Under the pieces are notes generated by a model. The model saw only the letters and a program-made list of their open reading frames with translations. It ran no database searches and was not told the origin of the DNA. A program made the translations under genes and the position numbers. A stretch of 64,000 nt of DNA from Streptomyces olivochromogenes (GTDB lineage Bacteria; Actinomycetota; Actinomycetes; Streptomycetales; Streptomycetaceae): NCBI RefSeq assembly GCF_001514115.1, contig NZ_KQ948462.1, positions 62,001 to 126,000 on the forward strand, in the 5' to 3' direction. Below, piece by piece: positions 32,941 to 41,402 of the stretch (positions are counted from its first letter, which is position 1; the number at the start of each line of letters is the position of its first letter).

Positions 32941-33558
32941 GCCGCGGGGACGGTTCGGTGACGTCGGGGAGAGTCCCCCGCGGAACGCGACGCCCCGGCA
33001 GGGGTCGGTGGGTCTCGCGTCTTGTCGGCTTCGGAGGGCTGCGTCGGCCCCCGCATGGCTCGTGCGGCACGGCTACCGCTACCGCTATGGCTGCGGCTCG
33101 GTGTGCCCGGAGATTCGTGGGGTAGCGCGTCGCACGAGGTTGGGCGTCGCACGGGGTTGGCCGTCGGCCCCGTACAGCAGTGGCCTGCTGGGCCGCCGGT
33201 GATGCGGTACCCCGGTCTGATGGTCCTTCCTTGGCGTCGGCCCGCGCGCTGCACGGCCCGCCCTTGGTGCCGCGTCGCGACCCATGGGGCACTCCCCGGC
33301 GCTGTGGTGCCGCTCGCGGGGCCGCGCATGCTGCCGTACCGCTGACTGCGAGGCCCGGACCCTGTGCCGCACCTCCGGCAGGGGCTGCCCTCGGTGCCGT
33401 AAGACCTCGAAGGCCGCCCCCGGTGCCGTATGGCTGCTTGCAAGGCCAGGACCCGGGGTGGCGTTCCGCTGCGGATGGCCGGTCCGTGGTCCTCGCCGTC
33501 CGTATGCCGGACCGGGGACCGGCCTCCGCAGCCCCGCCAAGTTCCGGCGGGCCCCGCC
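32941..33558. other. Convergent gap with decaying repeats, no gene
   Basis: 618 bases between a plus-strand and a minus-strand gene. Between about 33290 and 33450 the motif GGTGCCGTA...GCAAGGCC recurs roughly every 35-42 bases in strongly decayed form; GGCTACCGCTACCGCTATGG near 33070 and GTCGCACGAGGTTGGGCGTCGCACGGGGTTGG near 33130-33160 are shorter direct repeats. GGCCGGTCC/GGACCGGCC (33477/33516) could form a weak terminator for the efflux gene. Open frames here look non-coding. Confidence 0.5.
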
Positions 33559-35115
33559 TCAGCCCGCGGCGGCCCCCGCCGTGCCCGAGAGGGCCTCCAG
33601 GTCGCTCTTGCGGACCCGGATCACCAGTGCGGCGGTGGCCAGGGCCAGTACCGCCATCGCGACCGCCGGGACGAAGGCGGTCGAGATGCCCTGGGCGAGC
33701 ACGTCGTGGCCCCACGGGGCCGGCAGCTGGTGGGTCTTGGCGAACTCCGCCTTCTGCTCGGGCGAGCCGTTCGCCAGGAACTTCGGCAGCTGCTTCTCCG
33801 CCTCGTCCCGGCTGGCCGAGCCGAAGACCGTGGTCAGGATGGACAGACCGAGCGAACCGCCCACCTGCTGGGTGACGTTGAGGAGTCCGGACGCGGCACC
33901 GGCCTCGTGCTGGGCGACGCCGGAGACCGCGGTCAGGGTCAGTGTCACGAAGTTCAGGCCCATACCGAACGCGAAGAGCAGCATCGGGCCGAGCACCCCG
34001 CCGACGTACGTGCTGTCCGGGCTCATGAAGGTCAGCCAGCCGAGCCCGAGCGCGACGAGGGCGGAGCCGACGACCATGAACGGCTTGGGCCCGAGGACCG
34101 GCAGGAACCGCTGCGACAGCCCCGCTCCGATGCCGATCGCCGCCGTCACGGGCAGGAACGCGAGACCGGCCTGGATCGGGCTGTAACCCAGCACGTTCTG
34201 TACGAACAGGACGATGAAGAAGAACATTCCGAACATCGCCGCGGCCAGACTGAGCATGATCACGTACGTGCCGGAGCGGTTGCGGTCGCCGAACATCTTC
34301 AGCGGGGTGATCGGCTCCTTCGCCCGGGTCTCGATGAACGCGAAGCCCAGCAACAGGACCAGCGCCGTGGCGAACGACCCGATCGTGAGGCTGTCGCGCC
34401 AGCCCTCCTCCGCGGCACGGATGAACCCGTAGACCAGGGAGGCCATACCGGCCGTCGAGGTGAGCGCGCCCGCGACGTCGAAGCGCCCCGGATGGCGCTC
34501 GGACTCGTTGATGTACATCGGGGCGAGCACGGTGATCAGCACACCGATGGGCACGTTGACGAAGAGCACCCAGCGCCAGTCGAGCCACTCGGTGAGCATG
34601 CCGCCCGCAAGCAGCCCGATGGCGCCGCCGCCCGCGGAGACCGCGGCGAAGACGGCGAAGGCCCGGTTCCGTTCCGGGCCCTCGGGGAAGGTGGTGGTGA
34701 TGAGTGCCAGCGCGGTGGGCGACGCTATCGCGCCACCTACGCCCTGGAGGGCCCGCGCGGCCAGCAACTGCCAGGGCTCCTGGGCGAGTCCACCGAGCAG
34801 TGAGGCGAGCGTGAACAGCATGATGCCGGTCATGAAGACCCGGCGCCGACCGAGGATGTCACCCGCGCGGCCGCCGAGAAGGAGCAGGCCACCGAAGGTG
34901 AGGGTGTACGCGCTGATCACCCAGGTCAGGTCGGTCGTGCTGAATTTGAGCGCGCCTTGAATGTGCGGGAGGGCGATGTTCACAATCGTCGAGTCGAGTA
35001 CCACCATGAGTTGGCAGGCCGCGATGACGGCGAGTGCGATGCCGGGGTGTCCCTCCCGGCGGGCCGCTCCTGGCTTAGGGTCCTTGATCAACTGAGAGGT
35101 TTGAGAGGTTGTCAC
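33559..35115 (-). CDS. DHA2-family MFS drug efflux transporter
   Basis: 518 residues, about 14 membrane helices, of the EmrB/QacA type of proton-driven multidrug antiporters. LMVVLDSTIVNIALPHIQGA in helix 1 and the GGRAGDILGRRRVF loop between helices 2 and 3 are diagnostic. Start is GTG at 35115 preceded by GGGGGAA. It is divergent from a TetR gene with two operator palindromes between them, so the pump is very probably repressed by that regulator. Confidence 0.92.
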   Translation of the reverse strand: MTTSQTSQLIKDPKPGAARREGHPGIALAVIAACQLMVVLDSTIVNIALPHIQGALKFSTTDLTWVISAYTLTFGGLLLLGGRAGDILGRRRVFMTGIMLFTLASLLGGLAQEPWQLLAARALQGVGGAIASPTALALITTTFPEGPERNRAFAVFAAVSAGGGAIGLLAGGMLTEWLDWRWVLFVNVPIGVLITVLAPMYINESERHPGRFDVAGALTSTAGMASLVYGFIRAAEEGWRDSLTIGSFATALVLLLGFAFIETRAKEPITPLKMFGDRNRSGTYVIMLSLAAAMFGMFFFIVLFVQNVLGYSPIQAGLAFLPVTAAIGIGAGLSQRFLPVLGPKPFMVVGSALVALGLGWLTFMSPDSTYVGGVLGPMLLFAFGMGLNFVTLTLTAVSGVAQHEAGAASGLLNVTQQVGGSLGLSILTTVFGSASRDEAEKQLPKFLANGSPEQKAEFAKTHQLPAPWGHDVLAQGISTAFVPAVAMAVLALATAALVIRVRKSDLEALSGTAGAAAG

Positions 35116-35138
35116 TATGGTTCCCCCACAAGTGCGTT

Positions 35139-35158
35139 AGTGAACGCTCGCGTTCACT
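35139..35158. promoter_or_regulatory. TetR operator 1 (efflux-proximal)
   Basis: AGTGAACGCTCGCGTTCACT, nine-base perfect arms around a two-base centre, 24 bases before the MFS start codon. Confidence 0.9.
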
Positions 35159-35185
35159 GTTGCGGCAACGGTAGTGAGTCCCCGA

Positions 35186-35207
35186 CAGTGAACGCAAGCG
35201 TTCACTG
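35186..35207. promoter_or_regulatory. TetR operator 2 (regulator-proximal)
   Basis: Same palindrome as operator 1 (AGTGAACGC-AA-GCGTTCACT) extended by one base pair on each side. Centres of the two operators are 48 bases apart. The duplicated motif defines the binding consensus of the adjacent TetR protein. Confidence 0.9.
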
Positions 35208-35286
35208 AAGTCGCTGCCCCGTGTCGTCACTTGGCGCTCGCCCTCCCCGAACTCCCCGCTCCCCCATGCACAACGGAGACACTCAG

Positions 35287-35931
35287 ATGGTTACTTCGCG
35301 TTGGACGGCCGCTCCCGCTCAGGCGGCCTCCCTGCGCCGACGCGGTGCCGTGCTCGAACGCGCGATCCTCGACGCCGCGCTCGAGCAGCTCAGTACGGTC
35401 GGCTGGAACGGCCTCACGATGGAGGGCGTCGCCGCCCGGGCCCAGACCGGCAAGGCCGCGGTCTACCGCCGCTGGCCGTCCAAGGAGGACCTCGTCGCGG
35501 ACGCGCTGAAGGCCGGACTGCCGAGCCTGACGGAGGCCCCCGACCTCGGAAGCGTCCGGGACGACCTGCTGGAACTGTGCCGGCAGGTGCGTGAGGCGAT
35601 GTACTCGCAGCCTGGATTCGCGCTGCGCTCAGTTCTTCACGAATGCGATGTGGCGCAGGCGGAACGCTTTCAGAGTCTGATCGTCGGAGGGGTCATCGAG
35701 CCGACCAAGCATCTGCTGCGAGAGATCGTTCACCGTGGAATCGAGCGGGAAGAGGTGCGACCGGACGCCGCGAACTCCTACGTCTTCGACGTCATTCCGG
35801 CGATGATGATGTATCGCTCGAAGGTGTGCGCGAGCGAATGGAGTGAGCGGGATCTGGAGGAGATGATCGACCAGCTGATGGTCCCGCTGCTGCGACGGGC
35901 GGGGGCTGATCCGCGGGCGGCCGGGGCCTGA
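35287..35931 (+). CDS. TetR-family repressor of the efflux gene
   Basis: 214 residues. The N-terminal helix-turn-helix spans about 25-65 (ILDAALEQLSTVGWNGLTME, AVYRRWPSKEDLVADAL). The C-terminal domain has the TetR_C-type GFALRSVLHECDVAQAERF region found in MFS-linked regulators. ATG 35287 has GGAG eight bases upstream; earlier in-frame ATGs at 35266 and 35221 lack one. Divergent from the MFS gene and presumably autoregulated through the two palindromes. The stop lies in the first unit of a downstream repeat. Confidence 0.9.
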   Translation: MVTSRWTAAPAQAASLRRRGAVLERAILDAALEQLSTVGWNGLTMEGVAARAQTGKAAVYRRWPSKEDLVADALKAGLPSLTEAPDLGSVRDDLLELCRQVREAMYSQPGFALRSVLHECDVAQAERFQSLIVGGVIEPTKHLLREIVHRGIEREEVRPDAANSYVFDVIPAMMMYRSKVCASEWSERDLEEMIDQLMVPLLRRAGADPRAAGA

Positions 35932-36110
35932 ATCCGTTGACCGTCGGGCCCTGATCCGTTGACGGTCGGGGCCTGAGTCCGTTGACGGTCGGGTCGCTGG
36001 TCCGTTGACCGTCGGGTCGTTGGTCCGTGGGTGGTCGGGCGGCTGGTTCGGGGGTGGTCAGGTGTCTGAGGTGTGGATCATCGGGTGACTGGTTCGTGCT
36101 GGTGGCGGGG
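35922..36110. repeat. Degenerate 22-23-base tandem array after the TetR gene
   Basis: About eight units of GGGGCCTGATCCGTTGACGG type. The first contains the TetR stop codon in GGGGCCTGA, and units 1-4 are well preserved (TCCGTTGACSGTCGGG). Decay increases towards rnhB. The rest of the 243-base gap shows nothing else beyond the start of rnhB. Confidence 0.75.
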
Positions 36111-36174
36111 CTGTGGTCGCTCAGGGAAACCTGGGTGTCGCGAGGGGCTCGGGGCGGCGTAGGCTGAGGGCGCC

Positions 36175-36876
36175 ATGCCGTACGAACCACCGACTCACAC
36201 CGTCGAGCGCTCCCTCCGCGCCACGACCGGAGCGAAGATCATTGCCGGTGTCGACGAGGTGGGCCGTGGTGCGTGGGCCGGCCCGGTCACCGTCTGCGCC
36301 GCCGTCACGGGACTACGCCGTCCACCCGAGGGTCTCACCGACTCCAAACTCCTCACCGTCAAGCGCCGTACCGTGATGGCCGCGGAGTTGGAGAAATGGG
36401 TGACGTCGTACGCCCTGGGGCATGCCTCTCCCGAGGAGATCGACGACCTGGGGATGACGGCCGCGCTGCGCCTGGCCGCGGTGCGGGCCCTGGAGGCCTT
36501 GCCCGTCCGCCCGGACGCGGTCATCCTCGATGGGAAGCACGACTATCTCGGGTCGCCGTGGCGGGTTCGCACGGTGATCAAGGGTGACCAGTCCTGCGTG
36601 GCCGTCGCGGCGGCCTCGGTGATCGCCAAGGTTCAGCGCGACAAAATGATGGCCGAACTGGGTGTCGACCATGCAGACTTCGGTTTTGCGGCCAACGCCG
36701 GGTATCCGTCTCCGGTGCACAAGGCCGCACTGGAGGAACGGGGCCCCACTCCGTACCACCGGCTGTCATGGGCGTATCTTGATGCGCTGCCCCAGTGGCG
36801 GCACCTCAAGAAGGTCCGCAGCTGGGCGGACGGAAGCGGTCCGGAGATCGAAGGTCAGCTCGGCTTCGATTTCTGA
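36175..36876 (+). CDS. rnhB: Ribonuclease HII
   Basis: 233 residues; removes ribonucleotides misincorporated in DNA and RNA-DNA hybrids. The active-site motif AGVDEVGRGAWAGPV (first two acidic residues), VILDGKHDYLG (third Asp) and the conserved KGDQSCVAVAAASVIAKVQRD and GYPSPVHKAAL segments are all present. Normal length. No strong ribosome site before the ATG. Confidence 0.96.
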   Translation: MPYEPPTHTVERSLRATTGAKIIAGVDEVGRGAWAGPVTVCAAVTGLRRPPEGLTDSKLLTVKRRTVMAAELEKWVTSYALGHASPEEIDDLGMTAALRLAAVRALEALPVRPDAVILDGKHDYLGSPWRVRTVIKGDQSCVAVAAASVIAKVQRDKMMAELGVDHADFGFAANAGYPSPVHKAALEERGPTPYHRLSWAYLDALPQWRHLKKVRSWADGSGPEIEGQLGFDF

Positions 36877-36944
36877 CGGTTCCGCTCGCACTCATGTGCC
36901 ACCCGCCGACGCGAGTCGCACCGGCGTTTGATAAAAATCAGCTC

Positions 36945-37571
36945 ATGCCTCTCATTCCCGAGGAGCCTCAGATTCACGAGAGTGCCCAGGGTCCCCGCGC
37001 GACTCCGGCCAGTGGCCGCACCGCGCCGACCCCCCGTCCCGTACCCGGTCCCCGTCCCGCGGCTCCGCCGCGTCCCGGACGTCCGGGACCTGTTCGGCCG
37101 ATGCCGGCCCAACGCACCCCGCGTGAGCCTGTCGTGGCCACGCCGGGGTCATCCGTTCCGGCGGCCGCGCCCGCTGCCGCCACCCCACAGATCCAGCTGA
37201 TCCCGGCCTCGGCCGAGGGCGCGCTGGACGCCGCCGAAGAAGCGGTCGACCTCCTGTTGGAGTCGGGCCGAGCCCCCGGTGAGGTGCTGGTGATCACCAC
37301 CGGCGAACCGCATCCGTGGGCCGCGCACGAACTCTCCTTCGGTGAAGCCGCCTACTGGGCGCAGCACGACTCGGGCGACGACGTCTTCTACGCCGACGCC
37401 TCCGTCGCGGGCCGGGCCGCGTCCCGTCCCGTGGTCGTGGTCGCCGTCAACGGCGGCCCCGACGCTGCCGCCGCCACCGCCCTGCCCCTGGCTCTCGGCC
37501 GGGCCGGCGCCCTGTTGATCGTCTGCGGCGACCCGCAGCAGATCAACTCGGTGCTGGGCGCCGGGGTCTGA
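36945..37571 (+). CDS. Conserved protein with proline-rich N-terminus
   Basis: 208 residues. The first 85 are Pro/Ala/Arg-rich and disordered; the last 120 form a compact domain (GEVLVITTGEPHPWAAHELS, DDVFYADASVAGR, VVVVAVNGG, ALLIVCGDPQQI). The final strands look like the GDxxQ-type end of a P-loop helicase domain, but there is no Walker A, so I do not assign an activity. ATG 36945 follows an unusually AT-rich TTGATAAAAATC with no ribosome site. A terminator begins one base after the stop. Confidence 0.65.
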   Translation: MPLIPEEPQIHESAQGPRATPASGRTAPTPRPVPGPRPAAPPRPGRPGPVRPMPAQRTPREPVVATPGSSVPAAAPAAATPQIQLIPASAEGALDAAEEAVDLLLESGRAPGEVLVITTGEPHPWAAHELSFGEAAYWAQHDSGDDVFYADASVAGRAASRPVVVVAVNGGPDAAAATALPLALGRAGALLIVCGDPQQINSVLGAGV

Positions 37572-37572
37572 A

Positions 37573-37599
37573 CGAATCCCGGACACCGTCCGGGATTCG
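37573..37599 (+). terminator. Terminator directly after the proline-rich protein gene
   Basis: CGAATCCCGGA pairs perfectly with TCCGGGATTCG around a five-base loop, beginning two bases after the stop codon. Confidence 0.88.
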
Positions 37600-37737
37600 C
37601 TCGGGCGAGGCTCGGGGCGACGTCCAGGGCGTGATGGTGGTGCCACTACGGCACCACCTGTACGGCGATCCTTTTGGCGTGCCTGGAGCTTGTGTGCCCG
37701 CAGGCCTGCGCGTATGTAGTGCGTCGAGTAGCACGTA

Positions 37738-37905
37738 CTTCGTGTGCCTGTAGGCCGGGTGTTTGCAGTACGTGTGCCTGTAGGCCGGGTGCTTGCAGTA
37801 CGTGTGCCTGTAGGCCGGGTGCTTGCAGTACGTGTGCCTGCAGTACGTGTGCCTACAGTCCGTGTGCTTGCGGTATGTCTGCCTGTGGTTGATGTGCCTG
37901 TGGTT
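37738..37905. repeat. 15-base tandem array with a 30-base dimer period
   Basis: Three 30-base units built on ACGTGTGCCTGTAGGCCGGG followed by TGCTTGCAGT; the copies at 37771-37800 and 37801-37830 are identical. Five or more 15-base units follow (ACGTGTGCCTGCAGT at 37831-37845, then increasingly altered). Decayed units extend back to about 37690. Confidence 0.92.
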
Positions 37906-38211
37906 CGTGGCCCGTAGTGAGTGCTTGCTCGCCGAGGCCATGGTGGCGGCGGTGCGCGTCTCTGCCCGGCGGGGTGTCTCCTCGGCGCACACCGGCGTCG
38001 ACGGCCTGGTGGACGTCCGCATGTTCCAGAGGGGCATGTACGCCGCTGGAGCGGGCGCAAGCGCTACGGCACTGCCCCGGCCCCTGCCCGGTCTCGCGGG
38101 GCCACCGTGGCACGGGCGGACGCGCCCGGGCCACGGGCACGAGTGCCCCTCAGGGGCCTGCGAGGCGGGTCGGCACCTGGGCGGCGCCGACGCCTCACGG
38201 TCGCGGGCGAC

Positions 38212-38847
38212 TCAGCGGGCCGCCGCCCGGCGCAGCACTTCCGACGCGGCGCCCCCGGTGCGCGGGAGCGGCGGCGGTGCCTCGGTCAGGGCGAAGGACT
38301 CCGGTGGGGAATCCGCACTCGGACGGCGTCCGCCACGGCCCTCGCCGAGTACCTGCCAGCCGTCGTGCGTCAGCGTGATGTAGGCCCCGCAGCGCAGCCC
38401 GTGGAGGGTGCAGGCGTCCCGCAGCCCCCACATCCACGCCCCGTCCTCCTCGGTCCAACGTGCGTCGCCCTCACGGCAGTAGAGCAGCACCGCCGTGCGC
38501 ACCGGGGTGCGGCGCCGCAGGTCGTGCGGGATCACCCGGCGCAGCTGCGCCAACAGGGAGTTGCGGAACATCCAGCCGTCGGCCGGCGCCGACCGCCGGG
38601 TGAACGAGGCGCTCGCCCGCAGCCGCTCGTCCGCGTCGAGAACGGCCACGATGGCGGTCGTGGGTCTCGGCCGGTGCCGTGCATGCAATCCGCTGACGAC
38701 CTCCCGGGGATTGCGCAGCAGCGGAATCCCCGCAGCGGCCCATTCGGCGGGTTCGAGCATACGGGTCAGTGGGTTGGCGGAAGCGGCGGACAGATCGGCA
38801 GACGTCGACATGGATGCCGCCGAGGACGGAGCGAATCCGAAGGTCAC
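38212..38847 (-). CDS. Conserved protein of unknown function next to RecQ
   Basis: 211 residues, soluble, arginine-rich. I do not recognise the fold. The middle part (TTAIVAVLDADERLRASASF, TPVRTAVLLYCREGDARWTE, CGAYITLTHDGWQVLGEGRG) reads as a compact alpha-beta domain with a variable Ser/Pro-rich C-terminus. MTFGFAPSS at 38847 is taken as start; the next Met at residue 13 is possible. It lies 223 bases downstream of recQ on the same strand, behind its own AT-rich region. Confidence 0.7.
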   Translation of the reverse strand: MTFGFAPSSAASMSTSADLSAASANPLTRMLEPAEWAAAGIPLLRNPREVVSGLHARHRPRPTTAIVAVLDADERLRASASFTRRSAPADGWMFRNSLLAQLRRVIPHDLRRRTPVRTAVLLYCREGDARWTEEDGAWMWGLRDACTLHGLRCGAYITLTHDGWQVLGEGRGGRRPSADSPPESFALTEAPPPLPRTGGAASEVLRRAAAR

Positions 38848-39021
38848 GGTCCTCCCTTCGGCTACGCGCCCACACAGCGGGCGGGGTCGGACTTGGGGGA
38901 GCGCACGCCGCAGCAGAGCCCTACCGGATCACGGGTGAGCCGTGCGGGGAGCGGACCTCAATTCTTCCTGTCGAACTTGGTTGCGGCAACGAGCAATTGG
39001 GGCCACCGACCGTTTTCCGAC

Positions 39022-39036
39022 TATACGTCGCGTATA
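39022..39036. promoter_or_regulatory. Palindrome in AT-rich region upstream of the 38212-38847 gene
   Basis: TATACG-TCG-CGTATA, perfect six-base arms, in the lowest G+C stretch of the neighbourhood (38955-39065). Minus-strand TATAGT here could be a -10. Confidence 0.4.
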
Positions 39037-39070
39037 TCCCTGCCCGCTGTTGTTGTTTGCGACACATGGG

Positions 39071-41269
39071 TCATGCCTGTACGGCCAGGACCAGCGGCAA
39101 CACGCCCTGCGCCCCGGATCGTCGCAGCATGCGCGCGGCGACCGCGAGTGTCCAGCCCGTCTCGGTGGCGTCGTCCACGAGCAGCACGGGACCGGCTGCT
39201 TGCTTGAGGGCGGCTGCCAGCGCGGGCGGCACGGCCAGCGCTCCGTCGAGTGCCTTGAGCCGCTGGGCGCTGTTGCTCCGGGAGACCTGTGAGTCGGCCT
39301 CGCCGACGTACTCCACGGACCCCAGCAGCGGCAGTCGGCCGACCTCGGCGATCCGCGCGCCCAGCGACTGGATCAACTGTGGGCGCCTGCGGGAGGCCAT
39401 GGTGACGACGCCGACCGGGCGCGGCTGCGCGTCGGGCTGCCCGGAGGCCCAGCCGCCGGGCCCCTTCGCCCAGTCGGTCAGGACGCCGACCACGGCCTTC
39501 GCCACATCGTCCGGCACAGGTCCGTCTGGTGCCTGGGGTGTGAGCATCGGCCGCAGCCGGTTGCCCCAGCCGATGTCCGAGAGGCGCCCCAAGGCGCGCC
39601 CCGGTGCGGCCTGTTCGCCCGCCGGGATGCGTCCCTTCAGGTCGACGCCGATGGCCGGAAGGCCCGTAGGCCACATCTTGCGGGGGTCGACGTCGACACC
39701 GGCGCGGCCCAGCTCGCCGTTGGCCGCGTCGAGCGCGGTGGGGGACACGGACGCCTCGAACCGGGCTCCCGCACAGGAGTCACAGCGCCCGCACGGCTTC
39801 GCCAGCTCGTCGTCGAGCTGGCGCCGCAGAAACTCCATCCGGCAGCCGGTGGTCGACACGTAGTCGCGCATCGCCTGCTGCTCGGCGGCCCGCTGCTTGG
39901 CGACCCAGGCGTAGCGCTCGGTGTCGTACGTCCAGGGCACGCCCGTGGAGATCCAGCCGCCCCGGACGCGCCGCACCGCGCCGTCCACGTCGAGCACTTT
40001 GAGCATGGTCTCCAGACGGGACCTGCGCAGCTCCACCAGGGGTTCGAGGGCGGGCAGCGAGAGCGGCCTCTCGGCGCGGGCCAGGACGTCCAGGGTGCGG
40101 CGCACCTGCTCCTCCGGAGGGAAGGCGATCGACGCGAAGTACTCCCAGATCGCCTGGTCCTCCTTGCCCGGCAGGAGAAGCACCTCGGCATGCTTCACCC
40201 CGCGGCCCGCGCGCCCCACCTGCTGGTAGTACGCGATGGGGGAGGAGGGGGAGCCCAGGTGCACCACGAATCCGAGGTCGGGCTTGTCGAAGCCCATGCC
40301 CAGGGCGGATGTGGCGACCAGGGCCTTGACGCGGTTGGCGAGGAGGTCCTCCTCGGCCTGCTGGCGGTCCGCGTTCTCCGTCTTTCCGGTGTACGAGGTG
40401 ACGGTGTGCCCGCTCTGGCGCAGGAACGCGGTGACCTCCTCGGCGGCGGCCACGGTGAGTGTGTAGATGATGCCCGAGCCCGGCAGGTCGCTCAGGTGCT
40501 CGGCGAGCCAGGCCATCCGGTGGGCGGCGTCCGGGAGCCGCAGCACACCGAGGCTCAGGCTCTCCCGGTCCAGCGGCCCGCGCAGGACGAGTGCGTCGGT
40601 GCTGGCGCCGGTGCCCAGCTGCTCGGCCACGTCGGCCGTCACGCGCGCGTTGGCGGTCGCGGTGGTGGCCAGGACGGGGACGCCCGGAGGGAGATCGGCG
40701 AGCATCGTGCGCAGCCTTCGGTAGTCCGGCCGGAAGTCGTGCCCCCAGTCGGAGATGCAGTGCGCCTCGTCGACCACGAGCAGGCCGGTCGCCGCGGCCA
40801 GCTTGGGCAGCACCTGATCGCGGAAGTCGGGATTGTTGAGCCGCTCAGGGCTCACCAGGAGCACGTCGACCTCGCTCGCGGCCACCTCGGCCTGGATCGT
40901 CTCCCACTCCTCCGTGTTCGACGAGTTGATGCTCCGAGCGTGGATACCGGCCCGGGCGGCCGCCTCCACCTGGTTGCGCATGAGGGCGAGGAGCGGCGAG
41001 ACGATGACCGTGGGCCCGGCGCCCCGCTCGCGCAGCAGTGCGGTGGCGACGAAGTACACGGCGGACTTGCCCCAGCCCGTGCGCTGCACGACGAGGGCTC
41101 TGCGCTTGTCGGCCACCAGGGCCTCGATGGCGCGCCACTGGTCCTCACGCAGCCGGGCCTCGCCCGCCGAGGCGCCGACAAGGCGGGCGAGTACGGCATC
41201 GGCCGCGGCCCGCAGGTCGGCGTTGGGCAGGTCCGTGTCGGTCGGGGGGCGTGGGTCGTCGTTGCTCAT
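39071..41269 (-). CDS. recQ: RecQ helicase fused to a phosphoribosyltransferase-like domain
   Basis: 732 residues. The helicase has RTGWGKSAVYF (Lys68), DEAH at 167-170, WGHDFRPDYRRL, and GRAGRGVKHAE. The zinc subdomain uses TGCRMEF and CGRCDSC. After residue about 540 the RQC/HRDC end of E. coli RecQ is replaced by a domain whose last 40 residues contain VLLVDDATETGWT, the PRPP-binding loop of type I phosphoribosyltransferases (as in ComF), preceded by VGVVTMASRRRPQLIQSLG. The RecQ half unwinds DNA; the role of the second half is unknown. ATG 41269 is chosen at the end of the unconserved leader. Confidence 0.9.
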   Translation of the reverse strand: MSNDDPRPPTDTDLPNADLRAAADAVLARLVGASAGEARLREDQWRAIEALVADKRRALVVQRTGWGKSAVYFVATALLRERGAGPTVIVSPLLALMRNQVEAAARAGIHARSINSSNTEEWETIQAEVAASEVDVLLVSPERLNNPDFRDQVLPKLAAATGLLVVDEAHCISDWGHDFRPDYRRLRTMLADLPPGVPVLATTATANARVTADVAEQLGTGASTDALVLRGPLDRESLSLGVLRLPDAAHRMAWLAEHLSDLPGSGIIYTLTVAAAEEVTAFLRQSGHTVTSYTGKTENADRQQAEEDLLANRVKALVATSALGMGFDKPDLGFVVHLGSPSSPIAYYQQVGRAGRGVKHAEVLLLPGKEDQAIWEYFASIAFPPEEQVRRTLDVLARAERPLSLPALEPLVELRRSRLETMLKVLDVDGAVRRVRGGWISTGVPWTYDTERYAWVAKQRAAEQQAMRDYVSTTGCRMEFLRRQLDDELAKPCGRCDSCAGARFEASVSPTALDAANGELGRAGVDVDPRKMWPTGLPAIGVDLKGRIPAGEQAAPGRALGRLSDIGWGNRLRPMLTPQAPDGPVPDDVAKAVVGVLTDWAKGPGGWASGQPDAQPRPVGVVTMASRRRPQLIQSLGARIAEVGRLPLLGSVEYVGEADSQVSRSNSAQRLKALDGALAVPPALAAALKQAAGPVLLVDDATETGWTLAVAARMLRRSGAQGVLPLVLAVQA

Positions 41270-41402
41270 GGCCCCATGCAACCCGATGGGTCGGACATCG
41301 CGCGAACGAGGCCGCCGGGTTGTGGACAAGTCATGTCGTGGTCATGGCCGGGGTTATCCACAGGGCAAAGCGGAATTTCAAGATCCGCGGGATGGTCACG
41401 GC

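Larger units (their letters stand above)
37572..38211. other. Convergent gap with a 15/30-base repeat array
   Basis: 640 bases: the terminator at 37573-37599, unique sequence to about 37680, degenerate and then well-preserved repeats to 37915, then G+C-rich sequence with no gene. A long open frame on the minus strand reads HTYCKHPAYR repeats and is an artefact of the array. Confidence 0.65.

Noticed and set aside
37543..38037. Minus-strand protein with HTYCKHPAYR repeats
   Set aside because: The repeats are the translation of the 15/30-base DNA array; the frame runs against a terminator and has no start signal.
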